NCBI RefSeq assembly: GCF_029931775.1
Contig: NC_079312.1
Span: 132,479,872 to 132,543,871, forward strand
Direction: 5' to 3'
From: Euleptes europaea
Taxonomy: Eukaryota; Chordata; Lepidosauria; Squamata; Sphaerodactylidae
DNA: 64,000 nucleotides
The notes beneath the pieces were generated by a model. The model saw only the letters and a program-made list of their open reading frames with translations. It ran no database searches and was not told the DNA's origin. This document shows, one piece after another, positions 1-10,601 of the stretch; positions within the stretch are counted from its first letter, which is position 1, and each line of letters starts with the position of its first letter. The position numbers and the translations under genes are program-made.

Positions 1-3000
1 CTGTGAGATCTAATTCTGAAGGCTGGTAATTCTCAGCAGAATATTTGCTACGGTTCAGGACAAGGCAGCATACGTGACAAAAAGCATTTTAAATGGCATA
101 TATACCAAGGCTAAATCCAAACTCCCCACTGTTCCTGATCTCCCTGATTACAGCACACTACATTATCTCTGAGGCTAATGGGATCTCTTGTTTGTTCTGA
201 TGGAACCTTCTGCCAAAGTGAATTAGTGGTTTAGCCTTGGGGACCATTCCTATGCGAGGCTTCTGTTTTTGCCTACTTTCAGTTGCAGAGCTCCCTGGTG
301 GCAAAGCCTTATGCCTTCCCTCCCATGCTGAGTATTCTTCTGATGGGGTTGCAGTCTCCTTTCTCAGAAGACCTTCATACTTAATTTCCAGAGGAATGCC
401 ACCTTTCAGAGATCTCCATATGATGAGAATGTATGTAATGTTTGGGGGATCAGGAAAGGTCTGAAAATAGAGAATGGAAAGGAAGCTGCCTTAATGCAGC
501 AGAAAGTGGTCTTCTTTATATGGTAGACCCAAACCCTTGATTTTCTTCATGTCAGATGAAAGGCTGCTTGGTGTGAAGGTTTCTTGTAGAGTGGTGTTCT
601 GTGCAGGAATGTTGTGTTGTACATCTTTACATATACACAGAATGGGTACATACCAGCTGCCTGAAAGATACTTGGAAAACATTTTGCAACTGTGCTGCAC
701 AGTAAATTCCTATGGGTTGTGTCCAGAGTAATTGTTAAACTACAGCAGATTCCCTTCCTGCTACAGACCCTCCCCAGTCCCCTGGGAGCAGGATTCTGTG
801 GATATCAGAGGCATGGGGGAATGCAGGAAACTTCTGTTCCATGCAGCACAAAATCATAATTTTATTCACTAAGTCAGACAAGTGGGAATTGAACTGTCGT
901 CCTTTATGGATGTAGAGAATATCCTAATCACTTAGGGGCAGGCAAGCTTTTCTGAGCATTATTAATTGGCATTTTTCCTAGAGTACCACAGTTGCTGCCT
1001 CGAAGCTTTGGATTCAAAGTGGGTTAAGATCATAGCTCTTGAGGGTTAGCCATATTAATTCAGTAGCTGATCTTAGATTAGATGTGCAAGGGAACATTCA
1101 CAGGATTTCCTTTAGTGTTATATTTAGGCCAAGTATGCCTTTGTTCCTTGAGAATTTGTATGTCAGTTCTAAATTAGTACTAAAATAGTCCTGGGAGGCA
1201 CAGCGCTAGTTAATCTCCTCTTCCTCAACCTTCTCCCCAGTGTACTAAGCGATGTTAGGTGGCCTGGCAGGCTTTCCACTTCAGCCAGGACAGAAATGTA
1301 GAGTTACATAATTCACTGTGAACTTCTCTATCATTTTGCTTCCTCTAGGTGGTGTGGGATTGTCGCAGTTTTAGAGAAGAACTTGTTTTTTAAAGGGAAC
1401 ACTAATGAGGACTAGATAAAATGAATTGGCTCTGTGTAGTCCAGTACAGGAAATGCATGCTAATATTAATAATTTTTTGCAAAATACCCATGTACAGTAG
1501 TTGTTTGTGGATGATACTGAAGTTAATATGCAAACATCAACAATTTCGGTAGAGCAGTGTGGTGCCCCCCCAAAGTAAGTGTGATGAAATGAATCTCCAA
1601 CAGTTTCTTCTGGCAAAGTCACTTTGATAGGAAGTGATTGGATCACATACAGGGAATACAGGCAGTCAAGACAGGCAGGGACAGACTTAGAAATGTAACT
1701 GCTGGCTGCTCAGAAGGCCACGCCTGAGGGCAAGAAAGTTGCAGTCATTGCACTGTATTAGAAATGAGCAAGTCTCCCTTGTAGTCACATTTTGCATGGA
1801 TGCTGTTTTCTGTCAAATCTGTGCTAAGGAAACATGCCTCAAATCAGGAAATACAGCAACATTTCCTTCCTTTCAAGGTGAAGAGCTGGAATTATTGAGC
1901 AGTGGGATAATACAGGGTGTAGGTAGGAGCCATAGCAAGTAGAACTTCGTAGATGGTGAGAAGGAAAACCAACCACAAGAACTGTGTGGTGGTGGAGAGT
2001 GCTATCAAGACACAGCTGACTTAATGCAACCCTGTAGGCTTTTCAAGGCAAGAGAAGAACACAGGTGGTTTGCCATTACCTGCCTCTGCATTGACTCTGC
2101 TATTCCTTGGCAGTCTCCTATCCAAGAACTCACCAAGGTCTAAACTAGAATATTGGTATTGTCTAGTAGAACGTCTTTCTCTGGATAAGCACATTAGTTA
2201 AATTTGGTGGCAAAACTTCCTGGAAATGCTGAACCGTGCTACATGATTATTTTGGTGATCTTTTCCTCCCCTAGCCCATTCTGTTGCTTTGGGCTGCTTA
2301 AAATACTGGGGTCTCTCTCTTGTCTGTTCTTGGCTCCCCTCTGTTGAACTATAGAGGCCTCTGTAAGTGATTCCCGGTAAGGCGCATTGTATCTCTTTTT
2401 CCACTGCAGATATTGTGGGCAGAGCCTGAAAAGAGTGGTTCAAACAATTCCACTTATATTTATTTGCCTGCCACCTGGAAATGGGGGGGATAAAGGGTCT
2501 TTGTTCTCTCCAGGCAGTCTTTATCCTGCCGACCCTTAATAAACTCAACCGAAGACGTTTAGGAGGTTGGGGTAAGGTTTCGGCTGGAAAATGGGCTTCC
2601 TCTGGCTTTGAAGCTGCTCCTGGATTTTCAGCTTGAATGTGAAAGAAGGCTGCTCCCTGCTTCTCTGCGAAGGTCACAAGGGCTCTGCCTACAGAATGGC
2701 CACTGCAGATCTGCATATATTGCGAAGAGCAAAGCAGCTGTAGCTCAACTTCCTAGCGCTAAGCACTCCCTCATATGCTGTGGGGCCAGCTTTCCCTGGG
2801 AATCTTGGCAGTCAAAGCGGCTTTCCAGGCTGCTATCACCAGCAGCCTTTAGAAGATTAGTCTGTTAGCCCGGGGGTGTGAGAATTGTGGATCCTGATCT
2901 CTTGCACTGGTGCCACTGGAGTTCCATGGCGCATCTAACGAAGAAATGGATTGTGCGGTTGTCTTATACATCATGTGTGCAGTGTAGTCACCGTTCTAGT

Positions 3001-3862
3001 TGCTTCATTTTGTGGAACAATAATAAACAGGCGTTTGGCACTCTGGACTAGCAGTTTTATTCCAGCCTGTAAAATTTTTGTGTATACTCCTGGCAGTAAA
3101 CGAACGCCACTGGCCCCCCGGAATAGTTTTGTGAAGTGTCTCATTTTCCAGAGTAGTTTCCAATACTTGATGGCACGTGTAAACTGCAGAGCGGGAAGTG
3201 GAGTGTGCGAAGCCATGCCCAGTAATGCAGCTGAGCACTGTTTTGCCGCGTGGGGGTGGGGGAGGGAGGCAGCACTGAGCCCAGCGATACAGTTTGGGGC
3301 CGCAAGATGGTGGTGTAGTAGCTGTGTTTCCTAATGGCCAGAGTAGAATGCTGCCTTCAGGAAGTGGGAAATATGAAACAGGCCGGAGTCTGGTAGGCAG
3401 CTTAATCCAGAGGAGAAAGCAGCGAAGCTGTGCCAGCGGCAACTGCTTTTCGGTGTCATGTCGAAGGCATGTGGCCACACCCTTGGAGAATGAGCCAGAT
3501 TCCTGTTGGGAAGAGGAGGAGGCTTTTGCTGCTTTCTAATGGCGTGGGGCTGAGCAGCATCATGTTATCCTTCCAGTCAACGAGAACAGGGCGCTCCCTT
3601 CGGTGGGAGGAGAATCCTGCTTGCTGAAAGTTCCCCCTTCATGGCCCAGAGAAATGGGTGCCATCTTACATACCAGAAAACATGTCTGGATGAATGACAA
3701 ATTGTTGCTTATTCTGTGAAGAACTGGAGACTACTTGAGCTCTCCTCACCCCACCCCACCCCAATAGTGTTCTGGTAATTTTTAAGCTGGTGGTAACTTA
3801 TTCAGATCTGGGAAGAGTTTTTGCAAGGGGCAGAGAAGGGCCAGTGGTAAGCTGCTGTAGAT
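1..3862. other. Upstream intergenic DNA, no gene recognised
   Basis: No exon with coding conservation that I can recognise. The open frames are short and overlap on both strands. It contains a 5S-derived SINE fragment near 2008-2146. A moderately GC-rich stretch at 2500-3640 has CpGs but no clear promoter motif. In human the next gene upstream is ALYREF, and no part of it is seen here. Confidence 0.5.
2008..2146 (-). mobile_element. 5S rRNA-derived SINE, partial
   Basis: Matches the body and tail of the fuller copies at 43520 and 55550: ttttcaaggcaagagaagaac, ggtggtttgccattacctgc and ccttggcagtctcctatcca. The 5S-like head is mostly missing, so it is a partial minus-strand copy. Confidence 0.7.
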
Positions 3863-4938
3863 AAGGGTGGATAAAAACCAGTGGTTAAAAAAATATCAAA
3901 AAATCGGATTTTAAAAATTTAAATCGGATTTTATAATTTAAATTGGATTTTTTTTTAAATAAAATGCTTTTTGAGGAAAAATATATCTAAAGATAGTTTT
4001 CTATTTAGGATACATTGTAGTCCAAAGGCAATTCATCAGGAAATAAAGATTAGTTTTTAATTGTGTAGCATGAGGCTGTATATTCATGCAATGTTTACAT
4101 TTTTTGGTAAATGAATTCCATTAATCCCTTCACAATGTCATGCTCTTCCTGAGGTTTCTGCAAGATTATTTTGGGTTCTGTCTAGAAGATATTATCACAG
4201 ATGCTTGGTTTTGCAGTGCTCAAAACTGATTTTGCGTCTGCAGAGATAACATGCCTCTTCTTCACAGCAAAAATGCTATAAAATAAACATATGTAAACAT
4301 ACGGAGTTGAGAAAAAAGACCTTAATCTCATTGCTCCTTTGCAAATCTATGTACACAGAATTAACCCCTTACCTCTCAAGTGCTAAGTTTCAAGAAGTTC
4401 AGTGAACAGAAGATTGTTTGGAGTGGACTAGATCTGCACAAGGAGCTCAGTGAGAGGACGGAGGGGCAAGCAATAACAATTAAAATGAAACCTTTGGGGC
4501 AGAATACTCCACAAGTCTTGGCATCAGTGTATACCCTGAGGTTTATTATATTATTCTCCCCCTGAAGGAGAAAATCTGTAATGGCAGCAGGCCATAAAAG
4601 AGGCCCAGTTTGGGAATATTTTGATGAGGTTTCTCTGCCTGTGGGTAAGGCAGGCATGTGTGCAAAATGTAAACACTGTAACAAAGAACTGCAAGGCCTG
4701 GTGGCCCAAACAAAATTGGAGATAGTTTTCCTCACAATAATTTCTTAATTATCTGCCTATGTATTTCTACTAGTATAACCAAATCAGCAATTTTTTGATA
4801 TAACTGTAAAACTAATCTGAAAAGTTATTCTAAAAATGAAACCTTCATCTTGTTGAAAATATTAAGATTATACCAGGAAGAATGAGTCTTTATGTGGAAA
4901 ACCATGATTTAAATCTCAATTTGATTTAAATCACCCTG
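3863..4938 (+). mobile_element. hAT-like DNA transposon with BED zinc-finger remnant
   Basis: About 1.08 kb, bounded by AAGGGTG at the left and CACCCTG at the right (inverted CAGGGTG). Flanks ctgtagat and ctgtgagt resemble a decayed 8-bp target duplication. Near 4606-4722 one frame reads VWEYFDEV, then AGMCAKCKHCNKELQG. This has the aromatic residues and C-x2-C of a BED zinc finger, as found at the N-terminus of hAT transposases. The later histidines are not evident and the rest of a transposase is absent. It is therefore non-autonomous. A second copy of the family lies inverted at 7484-9577. Confidence 0.75.
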
Positions 4939-5078
4939 CTGTGAGTTAATGGTACTGCATACTGCATGCATCTTACTGCCCTGCAGTTCTTGTCTTGCCT
5001 TAAGGTGAGTTGAGCTGAGATGTTATCCTGCCACATCTTTATAACCAGCCTGTTTCAGAAGCAGCTGACATCTTCTAT

Positions 5079-5208
5079 CTGAAGAAGTGAGCTGTGGCTC
5101 ACGAAAGCTCATACCCTACCAGAAAATATTTTTGTTCGTCTTTAAGGTGCTACTGGACTCTTTCCCTTTTCTACTACTGCAGACAGACTAACACGGCTAC
5201 CCACTGTG
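5079..5208 (+). mobile_element. Retroposon 3'-end fragment (LINE-type sauropsid repeat)
   Basis: Contains gaagtgagctgtggctcacg, tctttaaggtgctactggac and cagactaacacggctac, a very common sauropsid interspersed sequence. A related, more degraded copy is at 27983-28098. I do not assign the exact LINE clade. Confidence 0.65.
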
Positions 5209-6529
5209 AATTGACATCTTCTACTGTAAGGGAAGCTGCTTCTTCCCTTTGCTCACCCTGTCTTCCAGCATCCTACAACATGCTTCACTCCATATTAGAC
5301 TATAGTGGAAAATACTGATGTTACTCAGAAACCTTGAAACATCTTACTACTACTTGGCATGACTAATGCTTCAACTGCAGATGGGATGAGTAGGAGTTCA
5401 TGAAGAGCCTGGATGATCATATTTTGTCATAGGTAAAATTCTGTCATTTTGTCATAGGCTAAAGAAGTTTGATTTGCCTTGTGGGTAAATGGGGAAAAAA
5501 CCTAAAAACTAAATTAACCATGGCAAGTGTCCCTTTAAGAAATGTTGATTTTAAAGAGGAGAGCTTTGGATGAGAAAGTCTCTTTAAGATGAGCTCTGCT
5601 TATGTCTAGTCACTTCTAGCCTCCTCAAGTTGCAAGAACAATTAAGCATTTTTGATGAAGGGAAGCAGGTGAGTATCCCCCCATAGATTAAGTACACTCT
5701 CAGGACCGTTGCTACCTCTGGGGGTGATGTTCCCTGTCACTTGCTTGCTGCCTTATTTGGGAGACACGTGCTTCTGTTTGCTAGGGGAAGCCAAATTTTC
5801 ATCTTGTGTGGTTTGTGCTCTCCTGCTTGTCAAAGGATCCTATGCATGAGCTATGTGTAGTCTTGTTGTCACGCAGGAATTAGAGGTTAAAGCCATATGA
5901 TTTAACCTGAAAGGACATGTAAGGAGAGTCAGCGTTGCAGTCCTTCAGTTTTTCTTTGTTCGTTGAAACAGGTGAAACACAACCAAGACAAAGAATAAAA
6001 ATGAAAGTCTATTCACAAATCACTACCGGCTACACTGCAGTGGTTTCGATGCTTTCTGGTTGAACAACTGTCTGTTGCAAGAGTTCTTTTTGGTCTGTCA
6101 GTTCTGTTTCTTCCTCCTTCTTTCTCATTAGCTACCTGGTCAAATACCGGAAATAAATAAAATGTCCAGTCTTCCTAAACTCTCATGTTACATTTTCTGC
6201 AGCTGCTTCTTCTTCAAACTTTCTTTAGTTATTTCTGCAATGTTTGATGTTTGCATCAGTTGCGCTGTAAACAAACATAATATGTTTGAATAGACCTTAT
6301 AACTGTGTGTTTCCTGATTCATCCAGCAGGGGGCACAACAACGGCAGATTTTTCCTTACAGGAATGCACTGATTTGGTGGGCTTCTGCTCAGTTTGAAAA
6401 CTATTAGGAAGTGTGAGGTTTAGGTGTTTAAGTTACGTTTGAAGTGGTATGTAGATTTAGAGGCGGACCAGTAGAAAACAGTTGAATATTCTTGTCTGAA
6501 ATGAATAAACCATGTATTTATATCATTTA

Positions 6530-6700
6530 TGAGTTTACATTATTCTCTACATTTTATCTTCACAACCACCCTGTGAGGTAGGTCGGGCTAAGAGTGGCTG
6601 CCCAAATGTCACCCAGCAAGCTTCCATGGGAAAGTGGGGATTTGAACTTGGGTTGCCAAAATCCTAGCCTGACCACTATACCACATTGGCTTGCAAAACA
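6530..6700 (-). mobile_element. tRNA-derived SINE fragment (MIR/CORE-SINE-like)
   Basis: Contains cacaaccaccctgtgaggta, aatgtcacccagcaagc and ggggatttgaacttgggtt, then actataccacattggct. This is the reverse of a tRNA-like head with A and B boxes. A related copy lies at 24275-24490. Confidence 0.6.
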
Positions 6701-6904
6701 TGAAACTCTGTGTGGTGAGTGTGGAACATCCTGAGGACTCCTAAGTCCTTTTCAGACATTACGAGGAGCCTGCCTGCCAAACATATTGGGAACTCATACT
6801 GCCTGCAGTCCTTTCAAAACCTGCAGTTGCCATGCTGTGAACAGGGGCAGCATGCATACTTACCATATATGTAGAGGCCTTGGTACATGTGAACACAACT
6901 CATT

Positions 6905-7045
6905 GGTTTATGCTTGAACACATGAAGCTGCCTTATACTGAATCAGACCCATGGTCCATCAAAGTCAGTATTGTCTACTCAGACTGAGACCTTCTGCATG
7001 CCAAGCAGATGCTCTACCACTGAGCCACAGCCCCTCCCCATCTCT
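6905..7045 (-). mobile_element. tRNA-derived SINE, internally shortened copy
   Basis: Read on the minus strand it starts ggggctgtggctcagtggta with gagcatctgcttggcatgca, a tRNA-like A-box region. It ends with the tail seen here as gaagctgccttatactgaat. The middle of the usual element is missing. Related fragments occur at 25880-25950 and 48335-48470. Confidence 0.7.
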
Positions 7046-7535
7046 ATACCCACTGTAAATTCACAGCTTGCTCCTGTTCATGCAATATGGTGATTGTGGC
7101 AGGTAGTGTGCTCTTTTAATACACATGGTTGGTAGGCTCCTGGTCCCTGCAGTGATGTCTGAAAAGGTCCCTAGAGATGTATGCAAACTACCCATGTTTA
7201 GACCCAAGAGGACAGTTGGCTGCACTAGACTCAAAGCTCAAGAGTAAGAGAAGTCCTGTGCTGGAATCTCAGTGTAATGTTAGGTGATAAGACAGCAAGT
7301 CTCCAAGACTTCAGATTGCTGAGGTCGAATATGTTTACTGGGATTAATCTAGCATTCGACAGCTTCTTTCCATCCCATAATGTTTGGAGGCTAAGGGACT
7401 GGTTTTACTTTAGTTTGAGTCATGTGTCTTCCTGTTTTCATTTCCTCCTACATTGCACAAATGAAAAGTTAGTACTTTGGAAGCAGGGTGGATTTGATTT
7501 CATAGAATCATAGAGTTGGAAGGGGCCATATGGTC

Positions 7536-7785
7536 CAGTGGTTCCCAAAGTGGGCAGTACCACCCCCTGGGGGGCAGTGGGATTACCTAGGGGGGCACTA
7601 AGAGGCAAGGGGGCCTTAGTCTTAGTTTTATTGTTATGGTCATAGACCAGCACAGAGGCAAGGGGGGCAGTTCAGGGGTGCTAGAGGTGGGCCCCTTCAA
7701 CTGTGTTGTTGGACAGGGTAGGGGGCGCTGGGGTTGAGTTTATGGAACCAAGGGGGCGATGGCCTGAAAAGTTTGGGAACCACTG
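7536..7785. mobile_element. Non-autonomous hAT element inside CR1
   Basis: About 250 bp with inverted ends CAGTGGTTCCCAAAG and CTTTTGGGAACCACTG-type (read here as gtttgggaaccactg). It is flanked by atatggtc (7528-7535) and atctagtc (7786-7793), an 8-bp target duplication matching at 6 of 8 positions. No transposase coding is seen. Confidence 0.85.
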
Positions 7786-7826
7786 ATCTAGTCCAACCCC
7801 CTGCTCAATGCAGGATCAATCTAGAG

Positions 7827-8519
7827 CAGTGGTGGCGAACCTGTGGCACGCGTGCCAGAGGGGACACTCAGAGCCCCCTCTGTGGGCACGCGCACCATCG
7901 CCCCAGCACAGAGTTCACCTGAGTTCGTTACTAGAAAGCTAGAGGGACGCGGGGCCAGCTCCATGTGCGCCTGAGGGCATTTCTCACATCACCCCGCTCC
8001 TCTGCCCAGCAGCCCAGTGGAAGCACTTCCTCCCTCCCGTCACATGCGGCCGGGCGGCTCACATACGGCGTGAGGGTGTGGCGCGGACGGCAGCCTGTTG
8101 AGTCTGTGGCGAAGGTGATTCCCGTGATGGGGATGGAGAGGAGGTCGGTTGGAGGGGAGCATAGCTCACAGCGTGGCATAGCTGGAGGGGAGCAGAGCGC
8201 TCGGGCCACAGCGCGGGCTTTGCGGTGCCTCTCACCTTACAGTGAAGTCCGCTACTAAAAGAGGAACACCCATTTACCCAGCATGTAATTAACCTGTGGA
8301 ACTCCTTGACACAGGATGTGGTGATGGCATCTAGCCTAGATGCCTTTAAGAGGGAATTGGACAAATTTCTGGAGGAAAAGTCCATCACGGGTTACTCGCT
8401 TTTTTCTAAACTAAAACCTCAATATTCAGGTTAAATTGCCGTGTTGGCACTTTGCGATAAATAAGTGGGTTTTGGGTTGCAGTTTGGGCACTCGGTCTCT
8501 AAAAGGTTTGCCATCACTG
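7827..8519. mobile_element. Non-autonomous hAT element inside CR1, itself carrying an insertion
   Basis: Inverted ends CAGTGGTGGCGAACC and ggtttgccatcactg. The 8-bp target duplication atctagag at 7819-7826 and 8520-8527 is perfect. The left half is strongly GC- and CpG-rich. A foreign fragment lies at about 8240-8397. Confidence 0.88.
8240..8397 (+). mobile_element. Retroposon-like fragment nested in the hAT element
   Basis: Holds cagcatgtaattaacctgtg, aggatgtggtgatggcatct, gaattggacaaatttctgga and aaaagtccatcacgggttac, a widespread amniote interspersed sequence. I do not know its family with certainty and the borders are approximate. Confidence 0.5.
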
Positions 8520-10239
8520 ATCTAGAGCATCCCTGAGAAGTGTTTGTCTAGTTGCTGCTTGATGAGTGCCAGCGAGGGGGAGCTCACCACCTCCCTAGGC
8601 AGCTGATTCCACTGTTGAACAACTCTTACTGTAAATATTTCCCCTAATATCCAGGCAGTACCTTTCCACCTGTAATTTAAACCCATTATTGTGAGTCTTA
8701 TCCTCTGCTGCCAACAGGAACAGCTCCCTGCCCTTCTCTAAGTGACAGCCTTTCAAATACTTAAAGAGATCAATCATGCCCCCGCTCAACCTCCTCTTCT
8801 CCAGAATGAACATTCCCAAGTCCCTCAGCCATTTTTCGTAAGGCTAGGTCTCCACGATTTAAGTATAGATTTAAATCATGGTTTGCAACACTCTTTATGG
8901 CCTGCATTATAGGTTTTCTCCTTCAGGGGGAGAATAATATGATAAATCTCAAGGTATACACACAAAGATGCCAAGACTTGTGGAGTATTCTGCTCCAAAG
9001 GTTTCACTTTAATTTTTACTGCTTGCCCCGCTGTCCTCTCACTGAGCTCCTTGTGCAGATCTAGTCCACCCCAAACAATCTTCTATTCATTGAACTTCTT
9101 GAAATTTAGCACTTAAGGGGTTAATTCTGTGTACATAGATTTGCAAAGGAACAGTGGGATTAAGGTCTTTTTCTCAACTCTGTATGTTTATTTTATAGCA
9201 TTTTTGCTGTGAAGAAGAGGCATGTTATCTCTGCAGACACAAAAATTCACAGTTTTGAGAACGGCAAAACCAAGCATCTGTGATAATATCTTCTAGATAG
9301 AAAAATTGCCCAATATAATCTTACAGAAACCTATGGAAGAACATGAGATTGTGAATGGATTAATAGAATTCATTTATCAAAAAATGTAAACATTGTATGA
9401 ATATACAGTCTCATGCTACATAATTAAAAACTAATCTGTATTTCCTGATGAATAGCCTTTGGACTATGATGAATCTTAAATAGAAAATTATCTTTAGATA
9501 GATTTTCCCTCAAAAAGCATTTTATTTTTAAAAATCTGATTTAAATTTTTTAAATCTGATTTCTTTTATCCACCCTGTTTGAAAGCAGTCAGTACTTTAT
9601 CCAAGGTTTGGTAACTTGGCTGATGTTCTGTGGATATGATTTGTAGAATTCAAGTATCTCATGCTTTGGGTCTCTTTGACATCTGTTAGTGTTGGCAGCA
9701 TTATAACCCTTGTTCTGACCAACTTTGCAAAATTGAGAAGAGGAAATGCACAAGAAGCAGCTTTGGAGGAAGTAGGGGAGAGCAGCTGTCTTCCCGCACA
9801 GCATCCTTGTTAAAAAATATTTGCTTTCTGCCACCATCATGAAAAAGGACATTCTAAAGCCTTTGAAAACTTGGTGTTGGAGAACACAACCTCAAATTCT
9901 TTCCCTGTTTCCCAGAGAACCCCCTGGAATACAGTGACCTCAGATGTAGTTTGCAGCGTGTGGAGGAGTTGGGAGGGTACAGGGTTTATAATAGCAGCAG
10001 ACCTTCTTAACTGTAATTACTTTTGCCTATCCAGATAATAGCTTCCTATTCACAATTTTGAGTTCCTGCAGCTTATTACCTCCCCCCATCTAATAGCAGC
10101 TGCATTAGCGGGTCTCATTTAACCTTGGGTGTTCAAAAGGGACTCTGCGATCGGTTGGGCTGAGTGCCTCCACCCTTCTCAGGCAGCTGCTAACACTGAC
10201 ATGCCGGCTTTGTACGTCCTGGAGCACAATTTGTTGGAG

Positions 10240-10601
10240 GAGCCAGTGTATAGTAGAGAGCAGAACTGGGAGCAGCAGGCATATTGCTCAGTTGGCTGTT
10301 GTTAGCACTTGACAGGGGGCCAGGAGACTCAGCTAGCCAAAGAAATTTTTGCTCCAGCAGCAGCGGGCAAAGTGCAGGCAGTTGCTCATGAGGATGAGAG
10401 TGTTTGAGCGAGGAAAATTGTTCTTGCTGTCTTCCCGTGGTCGAACCCTATTTCAGGCTGACCTCTTGAAACTGAAAAACAGCATCTTGAGGGCTTTCTC
10501 CAACTTTGAGCAAGGTAACTTCACCTTCGGAGCGGCTGGTGCTTGCAGGTGATAATTCACGTCCTTGTGTTTTACTCTAGACATAGGTTGAACTTGCAGA
10601 G
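10240..10601 (+). other. ARHGDIA: Possible 5' untranslated region / promoter-proximal DNA of ARHGDIA
   Basis: The first coding exon begins after an acceptor-like tttactctag at 10571-10580, leaving a 21-base leader before the ATG. A non-coding first exon is expected from the human gene, but I cannot place it. A donor-like caaggtaact lies near 10511-10520, but an intron from there to 10580 would be only about 66 bases, unusually short. No clear CpG island or TATA box is seen nearby. The true first exon may lie further upstream among the repeats or outside the window. Confidence 0.3.

Larger units (their letters stand above)
7501..8854 (-). mobile_element. CR1 LINE 3' end, interrupted by two hAT elements
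   Basis: On the + strand it starts catagaatcatagagttgga, the reverse complement of the CR1 3' terminus. It continues at 7786-7826 (atctagtccaaccccctgct) and 8520-8854 (ttccactgttgaacaactct, aacattcccaagtccctcag). It is 5'-truncated, as usual for CR1. It sits inside the hAT copy spanning 7484-9577. Confidence 0.9.
7484..9577 (-). mobile_element. hAT-like transposon, second copy, split by a CR1 insertion
   Basis: The left end CAGGGTGGATTTGATTT (7484-7500) and the main body (about 8855-9577, ending CACCCTG) belong to one element. It is the reverse complement of the family at 3863-4938. The flanks tttggaag (7476-7483) and tttgaaag (9578-9585) form an 8-bp target duplication with one mismatch. 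The net element is about 740 bp and lacks the BED segment present in the other copy. Everything from 7501 to about 8854 is a later CR1 insertion with its own passengers. Confidence 0.85.

Noticed and set aside
4376-4735. 119-aa minus-strand open frame
   Set aside because: It lies antisense within the hAT-like element, opposite the BED-finger remnant.
10349-10552. Open frame starting MLQQQRAKCRQLLMRMRV upstream of the ARHGDIA ATG
   Set aside because: No family match, and an intron from its donor-like site to the real exon would be only about 66 bases. Kept only as possible untranslated sequence.
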